DNA of 64,000 nt from CAWFPR01 sp963817635 (GCA_963817635.1 CAWFPR010000002.1:434001-498000), one strand, 5' to 3'; counted from the stretch's first letter, positions 1 to 10,451 are shown. Notes: a model not told the origin generated them from the sequence alone. Numbers and translations: made by a program.

Positions 1-398
1 TCCACTACCCGGCCGACTACGGCTTCATACCGCGGACGTTCTGCGACGACGGGGATCCCCTCGACGCCCTGGTGCTGAGCCAGGAGCCCGTTCATCCCCT
101 GACGATCGTCGAAGCGCGGGCGATCGGCGTGATGCGGATGCGTGACGAGAAGGGCATCGACGACAAGATCGTGGCCGTCAGCGTGCGGGATCCCGCCTTT
201 GCCGAGTACATGGACAAGGGGCAGTTGCCGGCGCACCAGTTGCGCGAAATCCGCCGTTTCTTCCAGGACTACAAGGTGCTCGAGCACAAGCAGGTGGTCG
301 TCGAGGACATGCTCGGCGTGGCCGACGCGGTGCGCATCATCCGGGAGGCGCTCGACCTCTATCGTCAGCTCCGTCGCGGCGAACTTGGCCGCCACTGA
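1..398 (+). CDS. ppa: inorganic pyrophosphatase, C-terminal part (5' end outside window)
   Basis: Soluble family I pyrophosphatase, which hydrolyses cytosolic diphosphate to two phosphates and so drives biosynthetic reactions forward. The reading frame is open from base 3 and shows HYPADYGFIPRTFCDDGDPLD, containing the family signature of closely spaced Asp residues that bind the catalytic metals. About 131 residues are present; the usual length is about 175, so some 45 N-terminal residues lie before the window. The C-terminus, with DAVRIIREALDLY, looks complete and ends in TGA. No frame break is visible. The next gene begins about 90 bases downstream and is unrelated. Identification is confident. 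Confidence 0.93.
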   Translation, partial: HYPADYGFIPRTFCDDGDPLDALVLSQEPVHPLTIVEARAIGVMRMRDEKGIDDKIVAVSVRDPAFAEYMDKGQLPAHQLREIRRFFQDYKVLEHKQVVVEDMLGVADAVRIIREALDLYRQLRRGELGRH

Positions 399-486
399 AG
401 CGTCGCGCGCAGTTGTGGCAGCCGTGTCGAACGGACTGACTCCGGCCGGTTAAACCTTTATCGCCGCCGCCACGTCCAACCGGGGC

Positions 487-2935
487 ATGACCAGCCTGAA
501 GACTGACCTCGTTCACGCGATCCGCCACCTGCGCAAGAGTCCGGCCTACACCCTGGTCACTGTCCTCACGCTGGCGCTCGGCATCGGCGCCAACACCGCC
601 ATCTTCAGCGTCGTCAACGCCGTGGTCCTCGAGCCGCTGCCCTATCCGGACTCGTCGAAACTGATCTTCATCACCAGCCAGTTTCCGGCGCTCGGCTTCG
701 ACCAGTTCTGGGTGTCGGCGCCGGAGTTCGTCGAGTTTCGCGATCGGAACCAGGCGTTCAGCGGAGTGGGGGCCTACAGCACCGGAGCCGTGAACCTGGG
801 GACGGCGGAGCAGCCGCAGCGCGTCAACTCGGCGGTGATCACGTCGGAGCTGATGCCGGTACTCGGCGTCGCCCCGATTCGCGGCCGGCAGTTCTCGCTG
901 GCCGACACGCTGCCGGGCGCGGCCGACGTGGCGATCCTCTCGAGCGACATCTGGCGCACGACGTTCGCTGGCGACGAGACGATCGTCGGGCGCGTGGTTC
1001 CCATCGACGGCGTGCCCACGCAAATCGTCGGCATCATGCCGCCCGGCTACGACGTGCACGACCAGCAAGATCAAAGTCTGGCTGCCTCTGACGCTCGATC
1101 CCGCCAGACCGGGCGGCCGTGGCAGCCACTACCTGTATCTCGTCGGCCGGCTGAAACCCGGCGTGTCGCTGCCGCAGGCCAGGGCCGATCTCGAGACGAT
1201 GCTCACCCGCTGGCCGGAGCTGAATCCGGGCGTCCACGCCCCGTCGACGACGCGGCATCGGATCCGGTTCGACCTGCTGCAGGACGATGTCGTCGGCGGC
1301 ATTCGTCGTGCGCTGTGGGTCCTCCAGGGCGCGGTGGCGTTCGTGCTGCTGATCGCCTGCGCGAACCTGGCGAACCTGCTGCTCGCGCGCGCCGAGTCAC
1401 GGCAGAAGGAATTCGCGATCCGGTCGGCGCTCGGCGCCGGACGCTTCCGGCTGCTCCGGCAGTTTCTCACGGAGGGCGTCGTGCTGGCCCTCATCGGCGG
1501 CGCGCTCGGCGGCGCGCTCGGGTTCGCGGGCCTGCGCGCGCTGCTCGCCGCCAACCCCGACAGCATCCCGCGATCGAGTGAAATCGCCATGGATCCCCGG
1601 GTGCTCGGCTTCACGATCGTCGTGTCGATTGTGACCGGCCTGCTGTTCGGGCTGGCGCCGCTCCTGCACCTGCGCGCCGACGTGGTGTCGCTGGCGCTGA
1701 AGGAATCGGGACAACGAACGACGGCCGGAGCAGGCCGGACCCGGGTGCGCAGCGGGCTCGTCATGGCCGAGGTCGCCCTGGCGGTCGTGCTGGTGATCGG
1801 CGCGGGGCTGATGCTGCGCAGCCTGTGGAATCTCATGAACGTCGATGCCGGCTTCAACCGCGGCCAGCTCGTGACGTTCCGCCTGGTCCTGCCGGGCGCC
1901 ACGTATCGCACGCCGGAGAGCATGGTCGCGTTCTTCTCCCGTCTGTCGCAGTCGCTGTCGCAGGTGGCTGGTGTGCGGGGCGTCGCGGCGATGACCGGCC
2001 TGCCGCCCGTGCGCCGCGTGAACGCGAACGACACCGACTTCGAAGACTACACAGCCCCCAAGGAAGGGCCGTTCGAGAACGTGGACTACTACCAGACCGT
2101 CACCGTCGACTACCTGAAGACGATGGGTATTCCGCTCGTTGACGGACGCGATTTCACCGTGGCCGATTCGACGGGCAGCCCGGTAGCCCTGGTGAATCAG
2201 ACACTGGCAAAGACCTTCTACAAGGATCGGAGCCCGATCGGCAAGCGACTGAAGCCCGGGTTCGGCCCCGACATCCCCTGGTTCACGATCGTCGGTGTCG
2301 TGCGGGACGTGAAGCAGGGGGGCGTCAACGAGAAGACCGGGACGGAGCTGTACCTGCTGAGCGAACAGGGGCCAGCGGTGGCGAAATTCGCTCCCCGCGA
2401 CATGCACATCGTCCTGCGGGCGTCGCTTCCCCTCGACAGCCTCGCGCCGCAGATCAGGCAGGTGGTGCGGACGATGGATCCCACGCTCCCGATCGTGAAG
2501 CTGCGCACGATGGAGGACGTCTTCGCCGACGCCGTGTCGCGGCCGCGGTTCCTCGCGCAGCTGCTCGGCATCTTCGCCGGACTGGCGCTGTTGCTGGCGG
2601 CGATCGGGACCTACGGCATCCTGTCCTATTCGGTCACCGAGCGGCACCGCGAGATTGGCATTCACATGGCGCTCGGCGCGACGCGCGGCAGCGTCCTCCG
2701 GATGGTGCTCGGCCAGGGCGCGCGGCTGACCGGCGTCGGCCTCGGTCTGGGGCTCGTCGCGTCAGTGGCGCTGACGCGTCTGCTTCAGGCCCAACTCTTC
2801 AACGTCCGGCCGACCGATCCGATCACGATGGTCGCGGTCGCCGGCGTCATCGCGTTCGTCGCGCTGCTGGCGTGCTACCTGCCGGCGAACCGCGCCACGC
2901 GCGTCGATCCCATGGTCGTCCTGCGCGACGAATAG
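487..2935 (+). CDS. ADOP-type FtsX/MacB permease (frame break near 1065)
   Basis: Large inner-membrane permease of about 815 residues with two MacB-like periplasmic cores and two FtsX membrane domains, the arrangement of the Acidobacterial Duplicated Orphan Permease family. An N-terminal membrane segment (LALGIGANTAIFSVV) is followed by a periplasmic core, a three-helix FtsX block around residues 285-400, a second core, and a C-terminal block with ERHREIGIHMALGATRG. No ATPase is adjacent, as is typical for these orphan permeases; the substrate is unknown. A one-base shift near 1061-1070 separates GIMPPGYDVHD from IKVWLPLTLD; both sides are perfectly family-like, so I treat it as a sequence error. 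It starts at ATG 487 and ends in TAG. Confidence 0.88.
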
Positions 2936-3024
2936 CGCCGGGGGAGCCCACCCGCGCTCCGGAGTGACCGAAATTCGTCCGTCGTTGGCTGCCCGGGCGC
3001 CGTGCCATCGACGCGGGGTTTCGC

Positions 3025-3807
3025 TCAGAGCGACCGGCCGATGCGATCCTGCAGCTTCTCCCGGTACCCGCGGCTGAGCGTCAGCCGGGTGCCGCTCTTC
3101 AGGAACACCACGTATTCACCGTTGAACCAGGGCTGGAGTTCCTTGACGCGCTCGATGTTGATGATGTGGGAGCGGTGAATCCGGAAGAAAAGGTCCGGAT
3201 CGAGCTGTGCTTCGAGCGTGTTCATGGTCTCCCGGAAGAGGTGCGCATCGGTGCCCACGTGCAGCTTGACGTAGTTACCGGCGGCCTCGATCCAGTCGAT
3301 TTCGCTGGCGCGCACGAAGAACACGCGCCCGCCGGACTTGATCACGAAGCGCTCGAGGCGCTGGGTCGCCGGTTTCAGGTCCTGCACCAGTTCGAGCAGC
3401 CGCCGCTCGAGCTCGCCGCCGGCGCGGCGTTCGATCTGCTGCCGGGCGCGTGCGATCGCCTGCTCGAACCGATCGCGATCGAACGGCTTGAGCAGATAGT
3501 CGAGCGCGTGAACGTCGAAGGCGCGCAGCGCGTACGTGTCGTAGGCGGTGACGAAGATCACGAACGGCATGCGCGACGGGCCGATGGCCTCGATGACGTC
3601 GAACCCGCTGTTGCCCGGCATCTGCACGTCGAGGAAGACGAGATCGGGCTTCAGTTTCTGGATCGCGGCAATCGCCGACACGCCATCGGCGCACTCCGCG
3701 ATGATGTCCATGCCGGGTTCACTGGCGAGCAGCGATCGCAGCCGCTCGCGCGCGAGCGGCTCGTCATCCGCGATGAGAACACGAGTGCCTGGCGGTGTGT
3801 CAGTCAT
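3025..3807 (-). CDS. LytTR-family response regulator
   Basis: Response regulator of about 260 residues with an N-terminal receiver (VLIADDEPLARERL acidic pair, phosphoacceptor Asp in LVFLDVQMPG, Lys in LLKPFD) and a C-terminal LytTR DNA-binding domain (RVFFVRASEIDWIEAAGNYV onward). LytTR regulators bind promoter repeats as dimers. It starts at ATG 3807, overlapping the stop of the upstream histidine kinase by 4 bases (ATGA), so the pair is translationally coupled and surely forms one two-component system. Target genes are not evident; it faces the end of the upstream permease gene convergently. An apparent fusion to the kinase in one frame is only a result of a frame break in the kinase gene. 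Confidence 0.93.
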   Translation of the reverse strand: MTDTPPGTRVLIADDEPLARERLRSLLASEPGMDIIAECADGVSAIAAIQKLKPDLVFLDVQMPGNSGFDVIEAIGPSRMPFVIFVTAYDTYALRAFDVHALDYLLKPFDRDRFEQAIARARQQIERRAGGELERRLLELVQDLKPATQRLERFVIKSGGRVFFVRASEIDWIEAAGNYVKLHVGTDAHLFRETMNTLEAQLDPDLFFRIHRSHIINIERVKELQPWFNGEYVVFLKSGTRLTLSRGYREKLQDRIGRSL

Positions 3808-4933
3808 GCGACCCGGGACGCGGCCTCGTCGCTGCCGGACGGGACGCGGTGAAAGGGAAGGCGCATGCGCACGGCCAGGCCTTCCGCCCCTTCGGAGAAC
3901 TCCAGGCTCTGCGCCTGACCGTACAGGCATTCGAGCCGGGCGCGCGTGTTCGACAGTCCGAGCGCCGCTGGCGGTCGAATGGCCCGCGGCGGTGAGTCCC
4001 AGTCCGTTGTCCCGCACTTCGAGCCAGAGCATGTCGTCGTGCCGCCACGACGCGATGCGGATCGTGCCTGGCCCGACGCGCTTCGATACCCCGTGCTTGA
4101 TGGCGTTCTCCACGAGCGGCTGGAGGATCAGCCGCGGGACCTCGGCGTCGAGCGTGTCGGCGTCCACGTCGTAGGTGACCGCGAGGCGATCCTGGAATCG
4201 CGTCTGCTCGATGTCGAGATACTTCTGGAGGAATTCGATTTCCTCCTGGAGCGGGACCCGCGCCGCGCCCGATCGGCTGAACGTGATGCGCAGCAGATCG
4301 CTCAGACGGCTGATCATCCGGTCGGCGGCGTCGGGGTTGCTGTGGACGAGCGTCGAGATCGCGTGCAGCGTGTTGAAGAGGAAGTGCGGGTGCAGCTCGG
4401 CTTCGAGTGTCTTCAACCGCGCTTCGACGAGGCGCGTTTCGAGCTGCGCCGCCTTGAGGGCGCGCGCCTGCGACTCGCGATAGTAGCCGAGCGCATAGCT
4501 CACGCCAACGATCGCGGAGTAGGTCATCAGGGCCCAATCGAGGTTCGTCAGGTACTGACGCTGGAGGAACAGCGGCCAGCTCACGCCAACCGGCTTGATC
4601 ATTCCGGGCCAGAGCACCGCCCGCACGGCGACCATGCCGGCCAGGTGGACGAACGAGAACGCGGTCGCGGCAGCCGCATGCGCGCTCAGCGCGCGCAGCC
4701 ACTTGCCGGCGTCGAAGGGGAAGTGATGGGCCAGCCGGAAGATCGACGATGTGACGGCCGGCGGGCACGTACCAGTATGCGAGGTTCAGCACCAGCAGCC
4801 GGCTGACCTCGATCGTCATCGGATCCTTGACGGTGAGCGTGCTGAGGCGGTACGACTGCAGGGTCGAGAAGACGCCGAGGAGGGTTGCCGTACCGAAGAC
4901 CCAGCGGACTGGAGGCGTCCACGCTTTCTGCAT
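3804..4933 (-). CDS. LytS-type sensor histidine kinase (frame breaks near 4752 and 3975)
   Basis: Membrane sensor kinase of the LytS/YehU type, about 375 residues. The N-terminal half holds several hydrophobic segments (one is AAAATAFSFVHLAGMVAV), then a coiled linker, the His_kinase box ELHPHFLFNTLHAI with the phosphorylated His, and the ATPase N-box ILQPLVENAIKHGV and G-box DNGLGL. It phosphorylates the LytTR regulator encoded immediately downstream. Two one-base breaks are needed: after LAYWYVPA (near 4752) and after GLGLTAAG (near 3975), where the true C-terminus reads GLSNTRARLECLYGQ and ends at the TGA shared with the regulator's ATG. The start at ATG 4933 gives a plausible basic N-terminus before the first membrane helix. 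Confidence 0.86.
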
Positions 4934-5078
4934 CGGAGCAACTATCAGGCTCGTCCTCGCGCTTCGTCAAGTGCAGAATGCAGGCACACGATACCCCACG
5001 ATGCAGGCCGTCCCCTGAATGCGCGGCCTTGTCCCGGCGACCCCGCTGTCCGTCACGCGTTGGTCCCGTTCGTCCCTC

Positions 5079-6220
5079 TCAGCCGGACCCGAGCACGATC
5101 AGCGTCGCGTCGTCCTGAAGTCCCTGCGCGGCGAATACCCCGACCGCGTCGGCCAGATGCGTCTGGAGCGCGGCCGCCGGCGACGCGCGGTGGCGCACGA
5201 TGAGATCCAGCAGGCGTTCCTCTCCAAATTCCTCGTCGCTGGCGTTGCGCGCCTCCGTGATGCCGTCGGTGAACAGCACCAGCCGATCGCCGCGGGCGAG
5301 CGACACCGTACCGTGTTCGTAGGCGGCCTCGGCGAACACACCGAGGACGGGTCCGCCGGACGTCAGACGCTCAGCGGCGCCGTCAGCGCGCACGAGCATG
5401 GGCGGGTGGTGCCCGCGTTGGCGTAGCCGAGGGTGTTCATCCCGCTGTCCACCACACAGTAAACGAAGCTGATGAAGTGCCCGTCGGCGATGTTGCCGCA
5501 GAGTATGCGGTTGACCTGCTGGCAGAGTGCGTCGGGGCGCACGCCGTCGGTGGCGAACGCGCGAACCGCGGCCTGCAGGTTCGACATGAGGAGCGCGGCG
5601 GGAATGCCCTTGCCGACGACGTCGGCAATCGAGATCGCGACGCGCGATCGGTCGAAGGCGATCGCGTCGAAGCAGTCGCCGCCGACCCCGGCGGCCGGCT
5701 GCCACGACGAAGCGATTTCCCATCCGTCGAGCGGCGGCAGCGTCGCAGGGAGGAGCTTGCGCTGGATTCGCTGCGCTTCATCGAATTCGCGCTGTTGCCA
5801 GTCGCGTTCCTGCCGGAGGACGCGCCCTCGCTCGATTTCGGTCCGCACCGTCGCCAGCAGCTGATGGTTGTCCCACGGCTTCTGGACGAAATCGCGAACA
5901 CCGCGGCGCATCGATTCGACTGCGAGATCGACCGAGCCCCAGCCGGTCATCACGACCACCGGCAGGAGGCTGTCGAGCGCCTGTACCCGCGCGAGCAGGT
6001 CGATGCCTTCGCGGCCCGACGTCGTGTCGCTGGTGTAGTTCAGGTCCATCAAAAGCAGATCATAAGGACCGGTCTCGACGGCCGCGAGCGCGGCTTCGGG
6101 CGACGTGACGGTCTCCAGCTGGATGCCGTCCGCCTTGAGCAGCAGCCGCAGCGCCTCCAGCAGGTCGGGCTGGTCGTCGGCGATGAGGACACGCGGTTGC
6201 ACGGCGCACGTAGTGGACAT
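5079..6220 (-). CDS. receiver-SpoIIE (PP2C-type) serine phosphatase (frame break near 5410)
   Basis: Soluble signalling protein of about 380 residues. The N-terminal receiver has VLIADDQPDL, phosphoacceptor Asp in LLLMDLNY and Lys in FVQKPWD. A short helical linker leads to a SpoIIE/PP2C phosphatase with the metal-binding motifs GVGGDCFDA, SIADVVGKGIPAALLMS, LFTDGITEARN and QDDATLIVL. Such proteins usually dephosphorylate anti-anti-sigma (STAS) proteins in partner-switching pathways, but no STAS or RsbW-like gene is nearby. The receiver has an insertion (SDTTSGREG) after the phosphoacceptor. A base appears to be missing from a G run near 5410, which otherwise ends the protein early after NAG. 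I use ATG 6220; ATG 6253 is an alternative. Confidence 0.88.
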
Positions 6221-6420
6221 GGTCGCGCGTGCCTGCTCCAAAGCCTGTGCCATGCGACCCGCGCGGGTTCCGCCGCGAATTTCACTCCGCGCCCCGGTGA
6301 GCCTTGTTCGCTTCCGGACACCTGGTTTCCGAAAACGCGCCGCGGTCTTCCGCCGAGCCGGCCGTTCAGGGCCGATTACTGCGGAAGTCCCTGGTGCGAA
6401 ACTTGCCTGCCGCCCGTGCC

Positions 6421-8886
6421 ATGGATGCACTCCGGCAGGACATTCGGTTCGCGGTGCGGGGCCTCACCCGGCAGCCTGGCTTCGCGTTCGTGGCCATGCT
6501 CACGCTCGCGCTGGGAATCGGCGCCAACAGTGCGATCTTCACCGTCGTCAACGCCGTGGTTCTCGAGCCGCTGCCGTTTCCGCACGCGGATCGGCTGGTG
6601 CGGGTCACGGCCGATCTCCCGGGCCTGGGAACGACCGACATCGGCATGTCGGCGCCCGAGCTGTTCGACTACCGCGATCGGGCCGGGGTGTTCGACGAGA
6701 TCGCCGGCCTGTATCCGGTCAACGCAAATCTGACCGAGGTCGACCAGCCCGAGCGCGTCGAGGTGCTGCTCGCGAGTCCCGAGCTACTTCTCCCTGCTCG
6801 GCGTGCAGCCGGCGCTCGGCCGCGTCTTCGACCCCCGGGACGACGTTCCCGGCATCGCCGAGGTGGTGGTCATCAGCGACGCCCTGTGGAAGCGCCGGTT
6901 CGGCGGCGCACGCGACGTGCTCGGGCGGACGCTGCGCATCGACGATGACAGCTATTCGATCGTGGGCGTCATGCCGCCCGGTTTCAGACATCCCGGGCGA
7001 GCGCTGCAGGGCGAGGTCGAGTTGTGGGCGCCGGCCGGATACCGCGCCGAGCCGTTCGGGCCGCCCGTTCGCGGTGCCTATTTTCTCAGCGGGAGCCTCG
7101 CGCGCCTTCGGCCTGGCGTGAGCGTGGAACAGGCGCAGCGCCAGCTCGACGCGTTCGCCGAGCGCCTCCGGGCCGAGTTCCCGGCCGACTATCCCGCGCG
7201 CGCGGGGTGGACGCCGCGCGTGGTCGCGCTGCAGGATGACCTCGTCGGCAACTGTGCGGCCGGCGCTGCTGTTACTGCTCGGCGCCGTCGCGATCGTGCT
7301 GCTGATCGCATGCGCGAACATCGCCGGGCTGCTGCTCGCTCGCGCCGCCGCGCGCCAGCGCGAACTCGCGGTCCGCCGCGCACTCGGCTCCGGACGCCTG
7401 CGCCTGGCGCGGCTGCTGCTGACCGAGAGCATGGTGCTCGCGCTCGCCGGCGGGGCGCTCGGGCTGCTCACGGCGGCCTGGAGTCTCGATGCACTGATGA
7501 GCCTGGTGCCTCAGAGCCTCCCGCGGATCTCGGAAATCGGCATGGACTGGCGCGTGCTCGCCTTCACGTTCGTCGCCTCTCTGGCGACGGGTGCGCTCTT
7601 CGGCCTCGCGCCCGCGCTCCAGTTCTCGAATCCGGACGTGCTCGGCACACTGAAGGACGGACGCTCCGCCGCGGGACGATCGCGACGGGCGCTGCGCAGT
7701 TCGCTCGTCGTGCTGGAGTTCGCGCTGGCGACCGTGCTCCTCGTCGGCGCCTCGCTGCTCGTGCGGAGCTTCTGGGCGCTCCAGCGCGTCGATCCGGGCA
7801 TCGACGGTCGAAATGTCCTCACGGCCCGCGTCTGGTTGCCGCGGCCCAACGACTCGAGCCGCGGGCGGTACCTCGCGCATCCGCCGCGCCTGGCCCTGTT
7901 CGATGAGATTCTGCGTCGCACACGCGCGCTGCCCGGCGTCGAATCGGCGGCGATCGTCCAGAACCTCCCACTCGACGGGCAGCGCGGCGCGATTCCGGTC
8001 ACGATCGACGGACGCGACTCACAGGCCAGCAGCCAGATCCCGTCCGTGCAGGCGACGTTCGCATCGCCAGAATACTTCTCGCTCATGCGCATCCCGGTGC
8101 GCAGCGGCCGCGCGTTCGGTCCGGAGGACACGGCGCAGGGCGCGGCAGTGGTCGTCATCAACCAGGACATGGCGCAGCGTCTCTTCGGCGGTACCGATCC
8201 CGTCGGACAGCGCGTGCACTTTGGCGGGCCGCGTGCCCCGTCGCCGTGGATGACGATCGTCGGAGTCGTCGGCAACGTCCTCACGGACAGCCTCGACGCC
8301 GAACCGCGGCCGATGCTCTATCGCCCGATGGCGCAGCAGACCAACCTCTCGTTCGCGATCGTCGTGCGTACGCAGGGCCGACCCGACACGCCTGAGGTCG
8401 GGGCTTGCCGGCGTCGTTCGCGCCGCGGACCCGGATCTGCCGACGTTCGCCGTGCGCACGATGGACGAGGTTGAGCGGGCCGCGATGGCGTCGAGACGGT
8501 TCTCCATGCAGCTCCTCGGCGCCTTCGCCCTGCTGGCGCTCGTGCTGGCCGCGGTCGGGATCTACGGCGTCATGGCTTATCTCGTGAACCAGCGGACGCG
8601 CGAGATTGGAATCCGGATGGCGCTCGGGGCTCGACCATCCGCGGTGCTCCGCATGGTCGTGTCCCACGCGCTTGCACTGGCGGTCGGCGGGGTGGGGCTC
8701 GGAGCACTGGCAGCGTTGCTGACGACGAGGGCACTGGCGGGGATCCTTTTCCGGGTGAGCGCAACCGATCCCGGAACATTCGTGACCATCTCGGCCCTCT
8801 TGCTGGTGACCGCCGTGCTCGCGGCCTGCACGCCGGCCCGGCGGGCGGCGCACGTCGATCCGATGCTGGCGCTGCGCGGCGACTGA
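6421..8886 (+). CDS. ADOP-type FtsX/MacB permease (frame breaks near 6785, 7245 and 8397)
   Basis: Second full-length duplicated-core permease of about 820 residues, a paralogue of the gene at 487-2935: it opens with FAFVAMLTLALGIGANSAIF, nearly the same membrane segment as the first. FtsX helices (AIVLLIACANIAGLLLA) precede the second periplasmic core, and the C-terminal block has QRTREIGIRMALGARPS and ends AHVDPMLALRGD. Three one-base breaks split it; each segment continues the expected family pattern. No ATPase is adjacent. The start at ATG 6421 is chosen because it gives the short MDALRQDIRFAVRGL leader typical of the family. It is divergent from the SpoIIE phosphatase with about 200 bases between the start codons, so the two may share a regulatory region. 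Confidence 0.87.
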
Positions 8887-8888
8887 GG

Positions 8889-8913
8889 CCGCCGCCGAAT
8901 CGTGTGGCGGCGG
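8889..8913 (+). terminator. GC-rich hairpin after ADOP permease
   Basis: CCGCCGCC and GGCGGCGG form an 8-bp stem with a 9-base loop, beginning 2 bases after the permease stop codon. A short T stretch (GTTTTGG) follows about 10 bases later rather than directly, so it may be a weak intrinsic terminator or an mRNA-stabilising hairpin. Confidence 0.45.
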
Positions 8914-8931
8914 CGGTTACGTTTTGGTAAT

Positions 8932-9168
8932 TTGAAGGCCGACGTGCCACAGGACAAATCGAATCGTCCTTTTCGCGACGCGCCTCCCATCCTGCCGCCC
9001 TGCCCGTGGTGCGGAGGGATCCTGAATTTCCGGCCGGACTATCCGGTGAGAGGGATGATCGCCGGCGGAGGTCGCCTGCCGGATGGCCGCGACGTGCCGC
9101 AGCCGTTCCGGACCATGCCGGCGTGGGTCTGCTCGACGCCGCTCTGCCGGTACCGGGCGCCAGCCTGA
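8932..9168 (+). CDS. small zinc-ribbon-like protein, function unknown
   Basis: Hypothetical protein of about 78 residues. It has a CPWCGG knuckle near the N-terminus and a second Cys pair in WVCSTPLC near the C-terminus, so it probably binds one zinc or iron ion. No membrane segment is seen. The start is uncertain: TTG 8932 follows a plausible leader, and GTG 8902 and GTG 8944 are alternatives, the first overlapping the preceding hairpin. The spacing of the Cys pairs (about 40 residues) suggests a small ribbon that may bind nucleic acid or another protein. I do not recognise the family. It lies just before another small unknown gene on the same strand. Confidence 0.5.
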   Translation: MKADVPQDKSNRPFRDAPPILPPCPWCGGILNFRPDYPVRGMIAGGGRLPDGRDVPQPFRTMPAWVCSTPLCRYRAPA

Positions 9169-9207
9169 CGCTACAGACCCCGCACGTTCTGCCGATAACC
9201 GGTGTGC

Positions 9208-9435
9208 ATGATCTGGTTTTTCGAGCGGCAGCAGCGCCGGCTGCACTACGAAATCAGGCGGCAGACTGATGGCGACGGTTACGAGATCGTCATTTCTCAT
9301 CCAGACGGACGCCTGGAAATAGAGCGCTACTCGGATCCCGGTGAGCTGATTCAGCGGTCCGACGCCCTCCGGCACAGCCTCGAGCGCGATGGGTGGACTC
9401 CGCCACCGACCGGGCCCGGCGCCAGCAAGCCCTGA
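9208..9435 (+). CDS. small conserved-looking protein, function unknown
   Basis: Soluble protein of 75 residues starting MIWFFERQQRRLHYEIR. Its alternating pattern, with GYEIVISHPDGRLEIERY, suggests a small beta-sheet followed by a helix (PGELIQRSDALRHSLERDGW). No catalytic motif is seen. ATG 9208 is preferred; GTG 9202 is 6 bases upstream in frame. The last codons and the TGA stop lie inside the two-copy hairpin element described at 9430, so the C-terminal tail (after about WTPPPTGPG) may have been altered by that element. Real coding is likely from the clear, stop-limited frame, but the function is unknown. Confidence 0.55.
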   Translation: MIWFFERQQRRLHYEIRRQTDGDGYEIVISHPDGRLEIERYSDPGELIQRSDALRHSLERDGWTPPPTGPGASKP

Positions 9436-9526
9436 GCGAAGGCCAGGGAAGCGGGCCTGAGCCGAAGCCCGCCCGTCGAACTGCGGAGGGCGGACTATTC
9501 GCTCGATCGTGAATAGTCCGGGTTAG
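9430..9526. repeat. dispersed hairpin element, copy 1
   Basis: About 95 bases beginning CCCTGAGCGAAGG, then GGCCTGAGCCGAAGCCC, and ending in a 10-bp perfect inverted repeat CGGACTATTC / GAATAGTCCG (9491-9500 and 9511-9520, 10-base loop). A clearly related copy lies at 51241-51323. The left end contains the TGA stop of the preceding plus-strand gene, and the right end (GGTTAG) contains the TAA stop of the following minus-strand gene. Sitting between convergent genes, it could act as a bidirectional terminator. It resembles REP-type elements in structure, but no transposase is nearby. Confidence 0.75.
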
Positions 9527-10437
9527 TCCCGCATCTCCGTCTTCGAGCGGATCGTCCCCGGGCGCCGCAACTGGATTTCCCCGCCGAACGACTCCAGTTC
9601 CATCTCCGCACTGCCTGAGCCGAGCGTGAAGGACACACGCCGTCCTCCGCGCACCCGGCCGGCGGCCGGTCCCGTCGTCGGCAGCGCGCTGGTGAAATCC
9701 CCCTTGTACGTGCGCACGTTGAACGTCACGTTCGACGTTTCAGGGACGGCCACGATGATGTTGCCGTTGTGCGTCGACAGGCGATACTGGCCCCGCGGGG
9801 CGGGCACGCCGTCGAACGTGATGTTGCCGTTGATGGTCGTTGCATCCACGCTGGTGGTGTCGACCCGGTCGAACGACACGTCGCCATTGGTCGTGTCCGC
9901 GACGATCTCACCACCGCTCGCCGTGATCGAAACCCTCTCGTTGACCGAACTCGCGCTGATCTTCCCGCGCGCGCCCTCGATTGACACGGCTCCCTGGACC
10001 GACCGTGCGGAGATGAACCCCGACCCGCCATGGATCACGATGTCGCCGCGCACGGTGCTCACCGACACGTCGGCCTGCGTCCCCTGCACGTCGACGAAGT
10101 TGAATTCGCCGTCGACCTTCACGGCCATCCAGGCCGGAACCGCTATCTCGAAATCCACCGACCCGGCGGTCCGGCGCGACGAGATGACAGAAAGCGTGCT
10201 CTCGCCCGTCTTGATGCTGACCTGCGCCCGCGGAAAGTGCCGCGCGACGACGTGTACGGCGTCCTTGTCCCAGGTCCGAATGACGACCTCGCCCGCGAAG
10301 TTGTCGACGAGGAGCCGCGTGCCGCGCGTCACCGGCACGGTCTGATCGGTCTGTGGCGTCCGCGTGTCGCGGCTCTGCCCGACGGGCTGCGCGGCCGCCA
10401 GCGCGCCGAGCAGGGCGACGGTGGCTGTAAGGGTCAT
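9523..10437 (-). CDS. exported DUF4097-family beta-helical protein
   Basis: Protein of about 304 residues with a signal peptide (MTLTATVALLGALAAAQP) and a body built from repeated short beta strands rich in Gly, Ser, Thr and Asn (GDIVIHGGSGF, GEIVADTTNGDVSF, TTINGNITFDGV), typical of the DUF4097 right-handed beta-roll. Such proteins are envelope-associated; their biochemical role is not established. It is the last gene of an operon with the anti-sigma factor and ECF sigma factor just upstream (14-base gap to the anti-sigma stop), so it is probably a target or co-regulated product of that sigma factor. The TAA stop lies in the hairpin element described at 9430. Intact frame. Confidence 0.88.
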   Translation of the reverse strand: MTLTATVALLGALAAAQPVGQSRDTRTPQTDQTVPVTRGTRLLVDNFAGEVVIRTWDKDAVHVVARHFPRAQVSIKTGESTLSVISSRRTAGSVDFEIAVPAWMAVKVDGEFNFVDVQGTQADVSVSTVRGDIVIHGGSGFISARSVQGAVSIEGARGKISASSVNERVSITASGGEIVADTTNGDVSFDRVDTTSVDATTINGNITFDGVPAPRGQYRLSTHNGNIIVAVPETSNVTFNVRTYKGDFTSALPTTGPAAGRVRGGRRVSFTLGSGSAEMELESFGGEIQLRRPGTIRSKTEMRD

Positions 10438-10451
10438 CGCGATCGGGCCTC

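Noticed and set aside
3025..4635. An apparent histidine kinase-response regulator fusion
   Set aside because: A break near 3975 puts the kinase into the regulator's frame; corrected, the kinase stops at 3804 with an ATGA overlap.
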